Below are positions 25,499 through 33,500 of a stretch of DNA of 64,000 nucleotides, piece after piece; positions within the stretch are counted from its first letter, which is position 1, and every line of letters begins with the position of its first letter. A program made the translations under genes and the position numbers. The DNA is from Couchioplanes caeruleus (GTDB lineage Bacteria > Actinomycetota > Actinomycetes > Mycobacteriales > Micromonosporaceae), in contig NZ_CP092183.1 in the NCBI RefSeq assembly GCF_023499255.1, positions 2,549,501-2,613,500 on the forward strand. Direction: 5' to 3'. Under the pieces are notes generated by a model that saw only the letters and a program-made list of their open reading frames with translations, made no database searches and was not told where the DNA came from.

Positions 25499-26138
25499 GG
25501 CGATCCGGGTGGTCGTGGCCGACGACCACCCGATCTTCCGGGACGGGCTGGCGATGCTGCTCGCCTCCGTCGACGGCATCGAGGTGGTCGCCACGGCCGC
25601 CAACGGCGCCGAGGCGGTCGCCGAGGCGACCCGGCTGCGGCCCGACGTGGTCGTGATGGACGTGCAGATGCCGGAGCTGAACGGCGTCGAGGCCACCCGC
25701 CGGCTGGCCGCCGAGGCGCCCGGCGTGGGCATCGTGGTGCTCACCATGAGCGAGGACGACGGCACGGTGTTCGCGGCGGTCCGCGCGGGCGCCCGCGGCT
25801 ACCTCGTGAAGGGCGCCGAGCAGGAGGAGATCGTCCGCGCGATCACCACGGTCGCGTCCGGCGGCGCGGTCTTCGGCGCCACCCTCGCGGCCCGCATCGC
25901 ACAGTTCTTCGCGGCCGGCCCGCCGACGCCCACCACCGCCTTTCCCCAGCTCACGGCCCGGGAAAGGGAGATACTCGAACTGCTGGCGGCGGGCCGGTCC
26001 AACGCCCAGATCGCGGCGGCGCTGTACCTGTCCCCGAAGACGGTCCGCAACAACGTCTCGAACGTCTTCGCCAAGCTCCAGGTCGCCGACCGCGCCGAGG
26101 CGATCGTGCGGGCGAGAGAGGCCGGTCTCGGGCGATAG
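25491..26138 (+). CDS. Two-component response regulator, NarL family
   Basis: 215 residues, ATG at 25491 with GGAGGTGG upstream inside the kinase gene. The receiver has VVVADDHPIFRDG, the phospho-acceptor Asp in DVVVMDVQMP, Thr in VVLTMSEDD and Lys in GYLVKGAE. The C-terminal LuxR HTH reads LTAREREILELLAAGRSNAQIA, then SPKTVRNNVSNVFAKLQVADRAEAI. It is the partner of the kinase directly upstream. Targets are not visible; the divergent membrane-protein gene is the first candidate. Confidence 0.93.
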   Translation: MAEAIRVVVADDHPIFRDGLAMLLASVDGIEVVATAANGAEAVAEATRLRPDVVVMDVQMPELNGVEATRRLAAEAPGVGIVVLTMSEDDGTVFAAVRAGARGYLVKGAEQEEIVRAITTVASGGAVFGATLAARIAQFFAAGPPTPTTAFPQLTAREREILELLAAGRSNAQIAAALYLSPKTVRNNVSNVFAKLQVADRAEAIVRAREAGLGR

Positions 26139-26166
26139 GCCCGGTTCGTCTGGCAGGGATTGGCGG

Positions 26167-26345
26167 ATGACAGCCAAGACCAGCACGTACCCGGCCCGGT
26201 GGACCATCCACGTCCCGCTCGTCGCCGTGGTGGCCTTCGCCCTCACCCGGGGCCGTGACCTGGCGGACGGGCGGCTGCTCGGGCTCGGCGGCACCCGGAT
26301 GGTGCTGCCCGCGCTGACGGTGGCGGGCGGGACGCTCAGGCGGAC
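26167..26345 (+). pseudogene. Internal-deletion remnant of a CaCA/ChaA-type calcium:proton antiporter
   Basis: An ATG at 26167 opens MTAKTSTYPARWTIHVPLVA then VVAFALTRGRDL, like the N-terminus and first helix of ChaA-like antiporters. It then jumps to LLGLGGTRMVLPALTVAGGTL, like the last-helix region 'LLGLGP.EMVLLALT' of the same family. About 280 residues between appear to be missing. The frame runs on antisense into the end of the LacI gene, so there is no natural C-terminus. Recognition is from memory of the family. Confidence 0.4.
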
Positions 26346-27394
26346 TGGCGCCGCACCAGCGTCGGCTCGTAGATCACCGACGACACCCGCATGGCCGCGT
26401 CGTCGATGCGGGTCATCAGCAGCCGTGCCGCCTCGGCCGCCATGTCCTCGAGCGGATGGCGGATCGTCGTGAGCGCCGGGTTCGCCGCCACGGCCGCGCT
26501 GCTGTCGTCGAACCCGACCACCGCGACGTCCCCGGGCACGTCCCGGCCGGCCGCGCGCAGCGCGAGCAGGGCGCCCAGCGCCATCAGGTCGTTCGCGACG
26601 AAGACGCCGTCCAGCGCGGGGTGGGCGGCGAGCAGCTCGTGCATCGCCCGTTCGCCGCTCTCCTGGGTGAAGTTGCCGGTGACCTGCGGAACCCACGCGT
26701 GCCCGTGCCGGGCCATCGAGCGCCGGAAACCCGCGATCCGGTCACTGCTCGCCGGGACGTCCGCGGGCCCGGAGATCATCCCGACGAGCTGACACCCCCG
26801 GCCGACCAGGTGGTCGGCCGCGAGGGACGCCCCGGTGTCGTTGGCGAGATCCACATAATTGATGGGTACGGGCTCAGCCGGCCGCCCGATCATCACCGCG
26901 GGCACACCGGCGTCGGTGAGCATCCGGGGCAGCGGATCGTGCCCCGGCAGCGACAGCACCACGACGCCGTCGGCCTGCCCGTGCCGCAGATCCCCGACGA
27001 GCCGGGTGCGCTGCTGCTCGGTGCCGACGATCTGCAGCGCCAGCTGGATCCCGGCCGCCCGCAGCACGCTCATCAGCCCGCCGACGACCCGGCCGAAGTA
27101 CGGGTCGGCGAAGAACCGCCCCATGAACGGGTCGTCGTCGTGCGACTCGGAGTCCGACACGACCAGCGCGATCGTCCCGGTGCGCCGGGTGACCAGGGAG
27201 CGGGCCAGGCGGTTGGGCACGTACCCGGTGCGGTCCACGGCGTCCCACACCATCTTGTGCAGCTGGGGGTCCACGTTGCGGATCCCGTTGATCACACGGG
27301 AGACGGTGGCTCGGGACACCCCGGCGATCCGGGCGACATCCTCCAGGGTCGGCAGCCGCTCCCCGACGGGCACGCGCCCGCTCGTGGCGGTCAT
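26336..27394 (-). CDS. LacI-family transcriptional repressor
   Basis: 352 residues from the ATG at 27394 (a TTG at 27421 would add nine). The HTH at residues 15-37 reads TLEDVARIAGVSRATVSRVI, with the hinge helix YVPNRLARSL after it. The core is a sugar-binding periplasmic-protein fold with GVFVANDLMALGAL and VAVVGFDDSSAA near the C-terminus. It should bind a sugar and release the palindrome GGAGAGCGCTCTCC. One copy lies 43 bp upstream of its own start, implying autoregulation; other copies lie before the two secreted CBM32 protein genes downstream on the other strand. Confidence 0.92.
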   Translation of the reverse strand: MTATSGRVPVGERLPTLEDVARIAGVSRATVSRVINGIRNVDPQLHKMVWDAVDRTGYVPNRLARSLVTRRTGTIALVVSDSESHDDDPFMGRFFADPYFGRVVGGLMSVLRAAGIQLALQIVGTEQQRTRLVGDLRHGQADGVVVLSLPGHDPLPRMLTDAGVPAVMIGRPAEPVPINYVDLANDTGASLAADHLVGRGCQLVGMISGPADVPASSDRIAGFRRSMARHGHAWVPQVTGNFTQESGERAMHELLAAHPALDGVFVANDLMALGALLALRAAGRDVPGDVAVVGFDDSSAAVAANPALTTIRHPLEDMAAEAARLLMTRIDDAAMRVSSVIYEPTLVRRQSA

Positions 27395-27423
27395 CGGGCC
27401 GGGCTCCGGGTCTGCATGCAAGC

Positions 27424-27451
27424 TTTATAGCACAGCTGGAGAGCGCTCTCC
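27424..27451 (-). promoter_or_regulatory. lacI-type gene promoter with operator O1
   Basis: On the minus strand an extended -10 TGCTATAAA (plus-strand 27424-27432) lies about 30 nt upstream of the ATG. The perfect 14-bp palindrome GGAGAGCGCTCTCC at 27438-27451 sits just upstream, in the -20 to -35 region. Repressor binding here would block RNA polymerase, giving autoregulation. Confidence 0.65.
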
Positions 27452-27498
27452 GAGGTGAGCGTGGCCGACTGGCGCCTCCCGAGGGAGCCGGACCCTGC

Positions 27499-27693
27499 GA
27501 GGAGTCGCGCCTGGCGCGGGCTGCGGGGCTTAGCGAGGCGAGTCAGGCTTGGCGCGGGGCAGCTGGGCTTTGCGGGGCGAGTCAGGCTTGGTGCGGGGCA
27601 GCTGGGCTTTGCACGGTGAGTCATGCCTTGCACAGGCGAGCCGGGCCCTGCAGCGTGAATCACGCCCTGCGCGAGCAGCAGGGCTCGCCAGGA
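27499..27693. repeat. Five degenerate 39-bp tandem repeats
   Basis: Copies begin at about 27499, 27538, 27577, 27616 and 27655. The second and third are nearly identical (start GCGAGTCAGGCTTGG, middle GCAGCTGGGCTTTGC); the others have drifted. A 39-bp period equals 13 codons, so ORFs stay open on both strands, but there is no sign of a real protein. Confidence 0.75.
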
Positions 27694-27732
27694 AATAGCG
27701 TCGCCGGGAGATCGGGTCCGCGGAAGAGGCCG

Positions 27733-27804
27733 GGCTTGCTGGAAGAGCTGGGCCTGCTGGAAGACCTGGGCCTGCTGGAAAAGCTGGGCCCTGCCCGGAA
27801 GCCG
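27733..27804. repeat. Four 18-bp tandem repeats
   Basis: Units of the form GCCTGCTGGAAGACCTGG repeat with a period of 18 bp from about 27733, the fourth copy being degenerate. In one plus-strand frame they would encode GLLEEL, GLLEDL, GLLEKL hexapeptides. They lie between the 39-bp array and the promoter for the CBM32-DUF1996 gene. Confidence 0.7.
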
Positions 27805-27855
27805 GCCCTGCGGGCAAAGCCGTGCCCCCCAAGGTTCCGGAACCGGCACCGCGTA

Positions 27856-27901
27856 TTGACGTCCGTGCGCCCGGAGCGTAAGACTTCGGAAAGCGCTCTC
27901 C
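27856..27901 (+). promoter_or_regulatory. Promoter and operator O2 for the CBM32-DUF1996 gene
   Basis: TTGACG (27856-27861) and TAAGAC (27879-27884) are separated by 17 bp. The operator GGAAAGCGCTCTCC (27888-27901) begins 4 nt after the -10 and so covers the transcription start. The leader to the ATG at 28053 is about 160 nt. One base differs from the perfect palindrome in O1. Confidence 0.75.
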
Positions 27902-28052
27902 AACCGCTGTCCCCGCCGCGTACCGGGTGTCCCCGCACCCCTGCCCGGCGCCGCACGGTCGTGCCCGGACCCCGCCGGGCTCGATGCCGTCGTGTCCGGG
28001 CCCTGCCGGTCCGGCCGCGGCGGCGTACCCGTCCCCACCCCCTGGAGATCCC

Positions 28053-29447
28053 ATGAGAACAAAGCTCAGGCGGCTGCTCGCCCCGCTAGGCGCGACCGTA
28101 GTGGCGGGCTCCCTGCTCGCGGTCGGCGTCCAGCAGGCGCACGCGGCCGACACCCTGCTGTCACAGGGCCGCCCCGCGCTCGCCTCGTCGCTGGAGAACG
28201 GCGAGTCGCCGGCCGCCGCCGCGGTCGACGGGCGTGCCGAGACGCGCTGGGGCAGCCAGTGGGCCGACCCGCAGTGGCTGCGCGTCGACCTCGGCGGCAC
28301 GGCCACCGTCTCGCGTGTCGTCCTGCAGTGGGAGGCCGCGTACGCCAAGGCCTTCCAGATCCAGACCAGCCCGGACGGCAACACCTGGACGAGCATCTAC
28401 AGCACGGCGAACGGTACGGGCGGCACGCAGTCGCTGACGGTCAACGGCAGCGGCCGGTACGTGCGCATGTACGGCACCCAGCGCGGCACCGGCTACGGCT
28501 ACTCGCTGTACGAGTTCCAGGTGTACGGCACGGCGTCCACGACCACACCTCCGAACGGCGACGGCTACGTGTACGCGAACCCGCCCGTCACCGGCGTGGT
28601 CCCGTCCACCGCCGTCCCGCCCGCGACGAACCCGCCGACCACGCACCACGAGTTCCAGGCGAACTGCTCGGTGAGCCGGTCGAACCTGCCGGACGACCCG
28701 ATCGTCTTCCCGAACATGCCGGGCGCCTCGCACTCGCACACGTTCATGGGCAACACCACCACGAACGCGGCCACGACGCTGGCGAGCCTGCAGGCCGGGC
28801 AGACCTCGTGCATCACGCCGGGTGACAAGACGGGTTACTGGATGCCGACGCTGTTGAACGGTGACACCGCCGTGCAGCCGGTGGGCCGGCAGGTCATCTA
28901 CTACAAGAGCGGCGTCATCGACTACCGCAGCGTGCGCCCGTCCCCGCCGGGCCTGCGGTACGTCGTGGGCAGCCCGTCCGCGACGCTCGACGAGTTCAAG
29001 AACGCCCCGGGCGCCGTCGAGGGCTGGGAGTGCGGCGACAGCGTACGGAACTGGGACTTCCCGGCGAACTGCGTGAACGGCAGCCAGCTCAACATCCGGT
29101 ACCAGGCGCCGAGCTGCTGGGACGGCATCCACCTGGACACGCCGGACCACAAGAGCCACATGGCGTACCCGGTCGTGGGCGTCTGCCCGGCGAGCCACCC
29201 GGTGGCCGTACCGATGATCGAGTTCAAGATGGCGTTCCCGGTCAGCGGGAACATGGCCAACGTGCGGCTGGCGAGCGGGCGTGGCTACTCGTTCCACTAC
29301 GACTTCTACAACGCGTGGGACGCCCCGACGCTCAACGCGCTCGTCACGCACTGCATCAACGGCGGGCTGCAGTGTGACCCGCGCGGTTTCGACCAGTACA
29401 AGCCGGACCGCGGCGCGGCCCTGAACGAGAACTACGAACTGCCCTGA
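28053..29447 (+). CDS. Secreted CBM32 (F5/8 type C) plus DUF1996 protein
   Basis: 464 residues, ATG at 28053 with GGAG upstream. A signal peptide ends QQAHA-AD (cut near residue 31). Residues 32-168 form a discoidin/F5-8C carbohydrate-binding module: AVDGRAETRWGSQWADPQWLR (key W, D) and GYGYSLYEFQVYG. A Thr/Pro linker leads to DUF1996 at about 205-460, with HEFQANCSVS, PGASHSHTFMGN, SCWDGIHLD and HSHM-type His and Cys positions. DUF1996 occurs in actinobacterial and fungal secreted proteins and has no settled activity. The CBM is close kin to that of the glycosidase at 30570, and both carry LacI operators. Confidence 0.88.
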   Translation: MRTKLRRLLAPLGATVVAGSLLAVGVQQAHAADTLLSQGRPALASSLENGESPAAAAVDGRAETRWGSQWADPQWLRVDLGGTATVSRVVLQWEAAYAKAFQIQTSPDGNTWTSIYSTANGTGGTQSLTVNGSGRYVRMYGTQRGTGYGYSLYEFQVYGTASTTTPPNGDGYVYANPPVTGVVPSTAVPPATNPPTTHHEFQANCSVSRSNLPDDPIVFPNMPGASHSHTFMGNTTTNAATTLASLQAGQTSCITPGDKTGYWMPTLLNGDTAVQPVGRQVIYYKSGVIDYRSVRPSPPGLRYVVGSPSATLDEFKNAPGAVEGWECGDSVRNWDFPANCVNGSQLNIRYQAPSCWDGIHLDTPDHKSHMAYPVVGVCPASHPVAVPMIEFKMAFPVSGNMANVRLASGRGYSFHYDFYNAWDAPTLNALVTHCINGGLQCDPRGFDQYKPDRGAALNENYELP

Positions 29448-29451
29448 TCCC

Positions 29452-29499
29452 GTACGGGGAAATCGTCCGGGTCGTGGGCCCCGGACGATTTCCCCGTAC
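29452..29499. terminator. Perfect 20-bp hairpin, bidirectional terminator
   Basis: GTACGGGGAAATCGTCCGG(G) at 29452-29471 pairs with its complement at 29480-29499 around an 8-nt loop. It lies between the convergent CBM32-DUF1996 and DUF305 genes and can stop transcription from both sides. Confidence 0.85.
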
Positions 29500-29514
29500 C
29501 GCGATAACCGAAAT

Positions 29515-30129
29515 TCACGAGGCTTTTCCGAGCCGGTTCAGATATGTCCGCCGGGTGCGCAGCACGTCGTCGGCGAGGGCGCGGGTCTGCGGTTCGATGC
29601 CGGACTTCCGTTCGCTCTCGGCGAGCCTGAGTCCCTGTCGCAGATGCGCCTCGAGGTGGCCGCGGACGAGGTCGTCGAACGCCTTCCCGCGGGTGGCGGC
29701 CGCGGCCGTGACCTGTTCGGGGGTCACCATGCCCGGCATCGGCATGCCCTTGTGCGGGTTCTCGGCCGGCAGGTCCGCCTGGTCGTGGAGACCGCGCAGG
29801 GCCGTCAGCTCGCGCTCGTGCACGCCTGTGACCTCGGCGGACAGCGCCTTGAGAGCCGGGTCCGAGCCGTTGGCCGGCACCAGTGTGAGCAGGGGCAGCA
29901 GTTCCTCGTCCATCGCGATGGTGATCTCCACCCAGGCGAGGTCGGTGCCGCCGAAGAAGCCCGGGCTGCCGGCCGTGGGGGAGGGCGCGACGCCGGCGGA
30001 CGCGGTGGCTGCCGGCTTCTCGTCCGCGGCGCAGGCGGCCGGTCCGAGCGCGGTGGCGAGTATGCAGACGGCCGTCAGCGCACGACGGTGTGCGGGGGAA
30101 TATCGGTGCGTGGGGGGATACCGATTCAC
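29515..30129 (-). CDS. DUF305-like lipoprotein lacking the His-His motif
   Basis: 204 residues from the GTG at 30129, which overlaps the stop of the nuclease remnant upstream (GTGA). Signal peptide and lipobox LGPAAC (Cys33) predict a surface lipoprotein. The body follows DUF305 layout: FFGGTDLAWVEITIAMDEELLPLL, MPMPGMVTPEQV in the middle, and FDDLVRGHLEAHLRQGLRLAESER. The usual metal-type 'MI.HH' segments read AMDEELLP and LVRGHLEAHL, so most canonical His are gone. The role is unknown. Its former operon partner upstream is truncated, so expression may depend on a fortuitous promoter. Confidence 0.72.
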   Translation of the reverse strand: MNRYPPTHRYSPAHRRALTAVCILATALGPAACAADEKPAATASAGVAPSPTAGSPGFFGGTDLAWVEITIAMDEELLPLLTLVPANGSDPALKALSAEVTGVHERELTALRGLHDQADLPAENPHKGMPMPGMVTPEQVTAAAATRGKAFDDLVRGHLEAHLRQGLRLAESERKSGIEPQTRALADDVLRTRRTYLNRLGKAS

Positions 30130-30378
30130 GAATGCGAGTCTTGACGCCGGGCGCCCCGGGTGTCAATTGACGAATCGGTCTCGGCGAGATCGACTGCGGG
30201 CGCCCAATGGTCCGAGGCGTACAGCCCGTCGTCCGGCCGGTCGCCGATGAGAAATGCCCCGGTGGGCCGCAGCGGGTGCGCCGGTCCGCCGGGCCGGGCG
30301 AGGATGTGGTCGATCCGGCGGCCGATCAGGTGGGCCGCCTCGACCGGCGCCTGCGGGTGCGCCGGGTCCGGCGTCACG
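30126..30378 (-). pseudogene. C-terminal remnant of an endonuclease/exonuclease/phosphatase family protein
   Basis: The minus strand encodes PRVTPDPAHPQAPVEAAHL, IGRRIDHILARPG and FLIGDRPDDGLYASDHWAPAVDL. These are the last catalytic motifs (RIDHIL and SDHW) of the Mg-dependent EEP fold. The N-terminal two thirds are absent: upstream of about 30378 the sequence becomes the LacI operator region of the glycosidase gene. A long ORF continues antisense through the glycosidase but has no family resemblance. The stop overlaps the DUF305 start, suggesting an old operon cut by a rearrangement. Confidence 0.7.
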
Positions 30379-30381
30379 CGT

Positions 30382-30395
30382 GGAAAGCGCTCTCC
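30382..30395 (+). promoter_or_regulatory. LacI operator O3 (auxiliary)
   Basis: GGAAAGCGCTCTCC, identical to O2. It lies 113 bp (centre to centre) upstream of O4, with no clear promoter of its own. It could support repression by looping with O4. Confidence 0.6.
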
Positions 30396-30454
30396 CAGGC
30401 GCCGAGAGTGGTGCCTGACTTGTCTGGTTCGTCCATGCTGATCGGGCCCTTCTA

Positions 30455-30510
30455 TTGACATGAAGGAAATGCGGGCGTAACACTGCGGCCACATGGAGAG
30501 CGCTCTCCAT
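30455..30510 (+). promoter_or_regulatory. Promoter and operator O4 for the multidomain glycosidase gene
   Basis: TTGACA (30455-30460) and TAACAC (30478-30483) with 17-bp spacing, followed by the perfect 18-bp palindrome ATGGAGAGCGCTCTCCAT (30493-30510). The operator covers the expected start of transcription. The GTG start of the gene is 60 nt further on. Confidence 0.78.
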
Positions 30511-30569
30511 CGATCCCCCGGAGTTCCCCGACTCCGCACCCTGAAGTCCCCGAGCGTCAGGAGTTCCCC

Positions 30570-33500
30570 GTGCACCCGGCTTCTCCTCAGGCCCCGCCGT
30601 CCGCCGGCGGCCCACCACACCGTCGCCGCCGCCTGCGCCGGCTGGCGCCCCTCGCGGCGCTGGCGGTGGTGGCCGCGTACGTCGGCACCGTGCAGCTCAC
30701 CGCGCACGCCGCGGACACCCTGCTCTCCCAGGGCAAGCCTGTCACCGCCTCCTCGCAGGAGGGCAACGACGTCACCCCCGCCAACGCCGTCGACGGCAAC
30801 GCCGGGACGCGCTGGTCCAGCCAGTTCGCCGATCCTCAGTGGATCAGCGTTGACCTCGGCGCCACCGCGACGGTCACCCAGGTCGTGCTGCAGTGGGAGA
30901 CCGCGTACGGCAAGGCGTACAAGATCCAGACCTCGCCGGACGGCACCGCCTGGACCGACGTCTACAGCACCGCCACCGGTGCCGGCGGCACCGAGACGCT
31001 CACGGTCAACGGCAGCGGCCGCTACGTACGGATGTACGGCACCGGCCGCGGCACGGGCTACGGCTACTCGCTGTGGGAGTTCAAGGTCTACGGCAGCAGC
31101 GGTACGACCACGCCGCCCACCACCCCGCCCACCACGATCCCCGGCGACTGGAACACCGTCTGGACCGACGACTTCACCGGCCCGGCCAACACCTCGCCCA
31201 ACGCGGGCAACTGGCTGCTGCGCACCGGCACCCAGTACCCGGGCGGAGCGGCCAACTGGGGCACCGGCGAGGTCGAGACGGCGAGCAGCTCGACCGCCAA
31301 CGTCTCCCTGGACGGCAACGGCAGGCTGGCCATCAAGGCCATCCGCGACGGCTCCGGCGCCTGGACCTCCGGGCGGATCGAGACGCAGCGCACCGACTTC
31401 GAGCCGCGCGCCGGCGAGCAGCTCAAGTTCACCGCCGTCCTGAAGCAGCCCGACGTCGCCAACGGCCTCGGCTACTGGCCCGGCTTCCGCGCGACCGGCG
31501 CCGCGTACCGCGGGAACTACACCAACTGGCCGGGCGTCGGCGAGACCGACATCATGACCGACGTCAACGGCCGCAACCAGCTGTCGCAGACCCTGCACTG
31601 CGGCACCGCGCCCGGCGGCCCGTGCAACGAGTACGACGGACGCGCCAGCGGGTTCGCCTCGTGCACCGGGTGCCAGACCGGCTACCACGAGTACACCCAG
31701 ATCATCGACCGGACGAAGACCGACGAGGAGGTCCGCTTCTACCTCGACGGCCGGCAGACCTGGGTGGTCCGCGAGTCCCAGGTGGGCGTGACCGCGTGGG
31801 CCGCTGCTGTGCACCACGGCTTCTTCCTGCGCTTCGACCTCGCCATCGGCGGCTCCCTGCCGAACGCGATCGCCGGCTTCACCACGCCCACCCCGGAGAC
31901 CACCTCCGGCGGCACGCTCTCCGTCGACTCGGTCACCGTCGCCCGCGCCACGGGCAGCACGCCGGCCGGGATGACCGACCCGGCCACACCCGCGGGGCCG
32001 TCGACCGTCCGGGTCACGGGTACGCAGGGGAACTGGCAGCTGAACGTCAACGGCTCGCCGTACGAGATCAAGGGGTTGACCTACGGTCCGCCGCAGGCGG
32101 CCGCGGACGGCTACATGCGCGACCTGAAGTCCATGGGCGTCAACACGATCCGCATCTGGGGCGTGGACGACGCGAACACGCCGGCGCTGCTCGACCGCGC
32201 GGCGCAGCAGGGCATCAAGGTGATCGTCGGGCACTGGCTCAACCAGGGCGCCGACTACGTCAACGACACGGCGTACAAGAACTCCGTGAAGGCCGAGATC
32301 GTTGCCCGCGTCAACGCGCTCAAGAACCGGCAAGGCGTGCTGATGTGGGACGTCGGCAACGAGGTCATCCTCACCATGCAGGACCACGGCCTGTCCGCCG
32401 CCGAGGTCGAGGCGCGGCGCGTCGGGTACGCGAAGTTCGTCAACGAGGTCGCGCAGGCCATCCACGCGGCCGACCCCAACCACCCGGTCACGTCGACAGA
32501 CGCGTACACGGGCGCCTGGCCGTACTACAAGCAGTACGCCCCCGACCTGGACCTGCTGGCCGTCAACTCGTACGGCGCCATCGGCAACGTCAAGCAGGAC
32601 TGGATCAACGGCGGCTACACGAAGCCGTACATCGTCACCGAGGGCGGCCCGGCCGGCGAGTGGGAGGTGCCCAACGACGTGAACGGCGTACCGACCGAAC
32701 CGACCGACCTGCAGAAGCGTGCCGGATACACGGCCAGCTGGAACGCCATCAAGGCGCACCCGGGCGTGGCGCTGGGCGCGACGGAGTTCCACTACGGACT
32801 CGAGAACGACTTCGGCGGCGTCTGGCTCAACACCTTCACCGGCGGCTGGCGGCGGCTCGGCTACCACGCGCTGAAGCAGGCGTACACCGGTCAGGCCTCG
32901 GCCAACACCCCGCCTGAGATCACCGCCATGTCGGTGAGCAACCAGACGGCCGTCCCCGCCGGCGGCACGTTCACCGTCACGACGTCGACCACCGACCCCA
33001 ACGGCGACCTGATCCGCTACAACCTCATGTACTCGGACAAGCACATCACCGGCAACACCGGCCTGCGGCACGTCACCTTCACCGACAACGGCAACGGCAC
33101 GTTCACCGCCCGCGCCCCGGAGAAACTCGGCGTCTGGAAGGTCTACGTGTACGCGTACGACGGCCAGGGCAACGTGGGCATCGACCAGCGCTCGTTCCGC
33201 GTGGTGCCGCCGACCGTCCCGGGCACCAACCTGTCGAAGGGCAAGCCGGCCACCGCGTCGACGTACCAGCCGACCGGCACGAACGGGCCGCAGCTGCCCG
33301 CGTACGCGGTGGACGGCGACTACGGCACCCGCTGGGCCAGCGAATGGGTCGACACGGCGTGGCTGCAGGTCGACCTCGGTTCGGTGCAGTCGTTCAACCG
33401 GGTGCTGCTCGCCTGGGAGGACGCGTACGCGAAGGGGTACACGGTCCAGGTATCCAACGACGGCTCCACGTGGAGCACGGTCTACTCGACCAGCTCGGGC

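Larger units (their letters stand above)
27395..28052. other. Divergent intergenic region between lacI-type and CBM32-DUF1996 genes
   Basis: 658 bp with two operators, two promoters and two tandem-repeat arrays, all listed separately. ORFs of 62-146 codons cross it on both strands, but they translate the tandem repeats and Arg/Pro-rich low-complexity sequence and lack family resemblance. I do not call a gene here. Confidence 0.6.

Noticed and set aside
27499..27693. Riboswitch or structured leader
   Set aside because: The region upstream of the TTGAC promoter is not transcribed in the direction of the CBM32 gene, and the repeats do not resemble known riboswitch cores.
27616..28056. 146-codon plus-strand ORF across the repeat region
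   Set aside because: It translates tandem repeats and Arg/Pro-rich sequence, overlaps promoter and operator elements, and matches no family.
30126..33071. 981-codon minus-strand frame antisense to the glycosidase
   Set aside because: Only its last 85 codons (EEP nuclease end) resemble a protein family. The rest is a shadow of the glycosidase frame.
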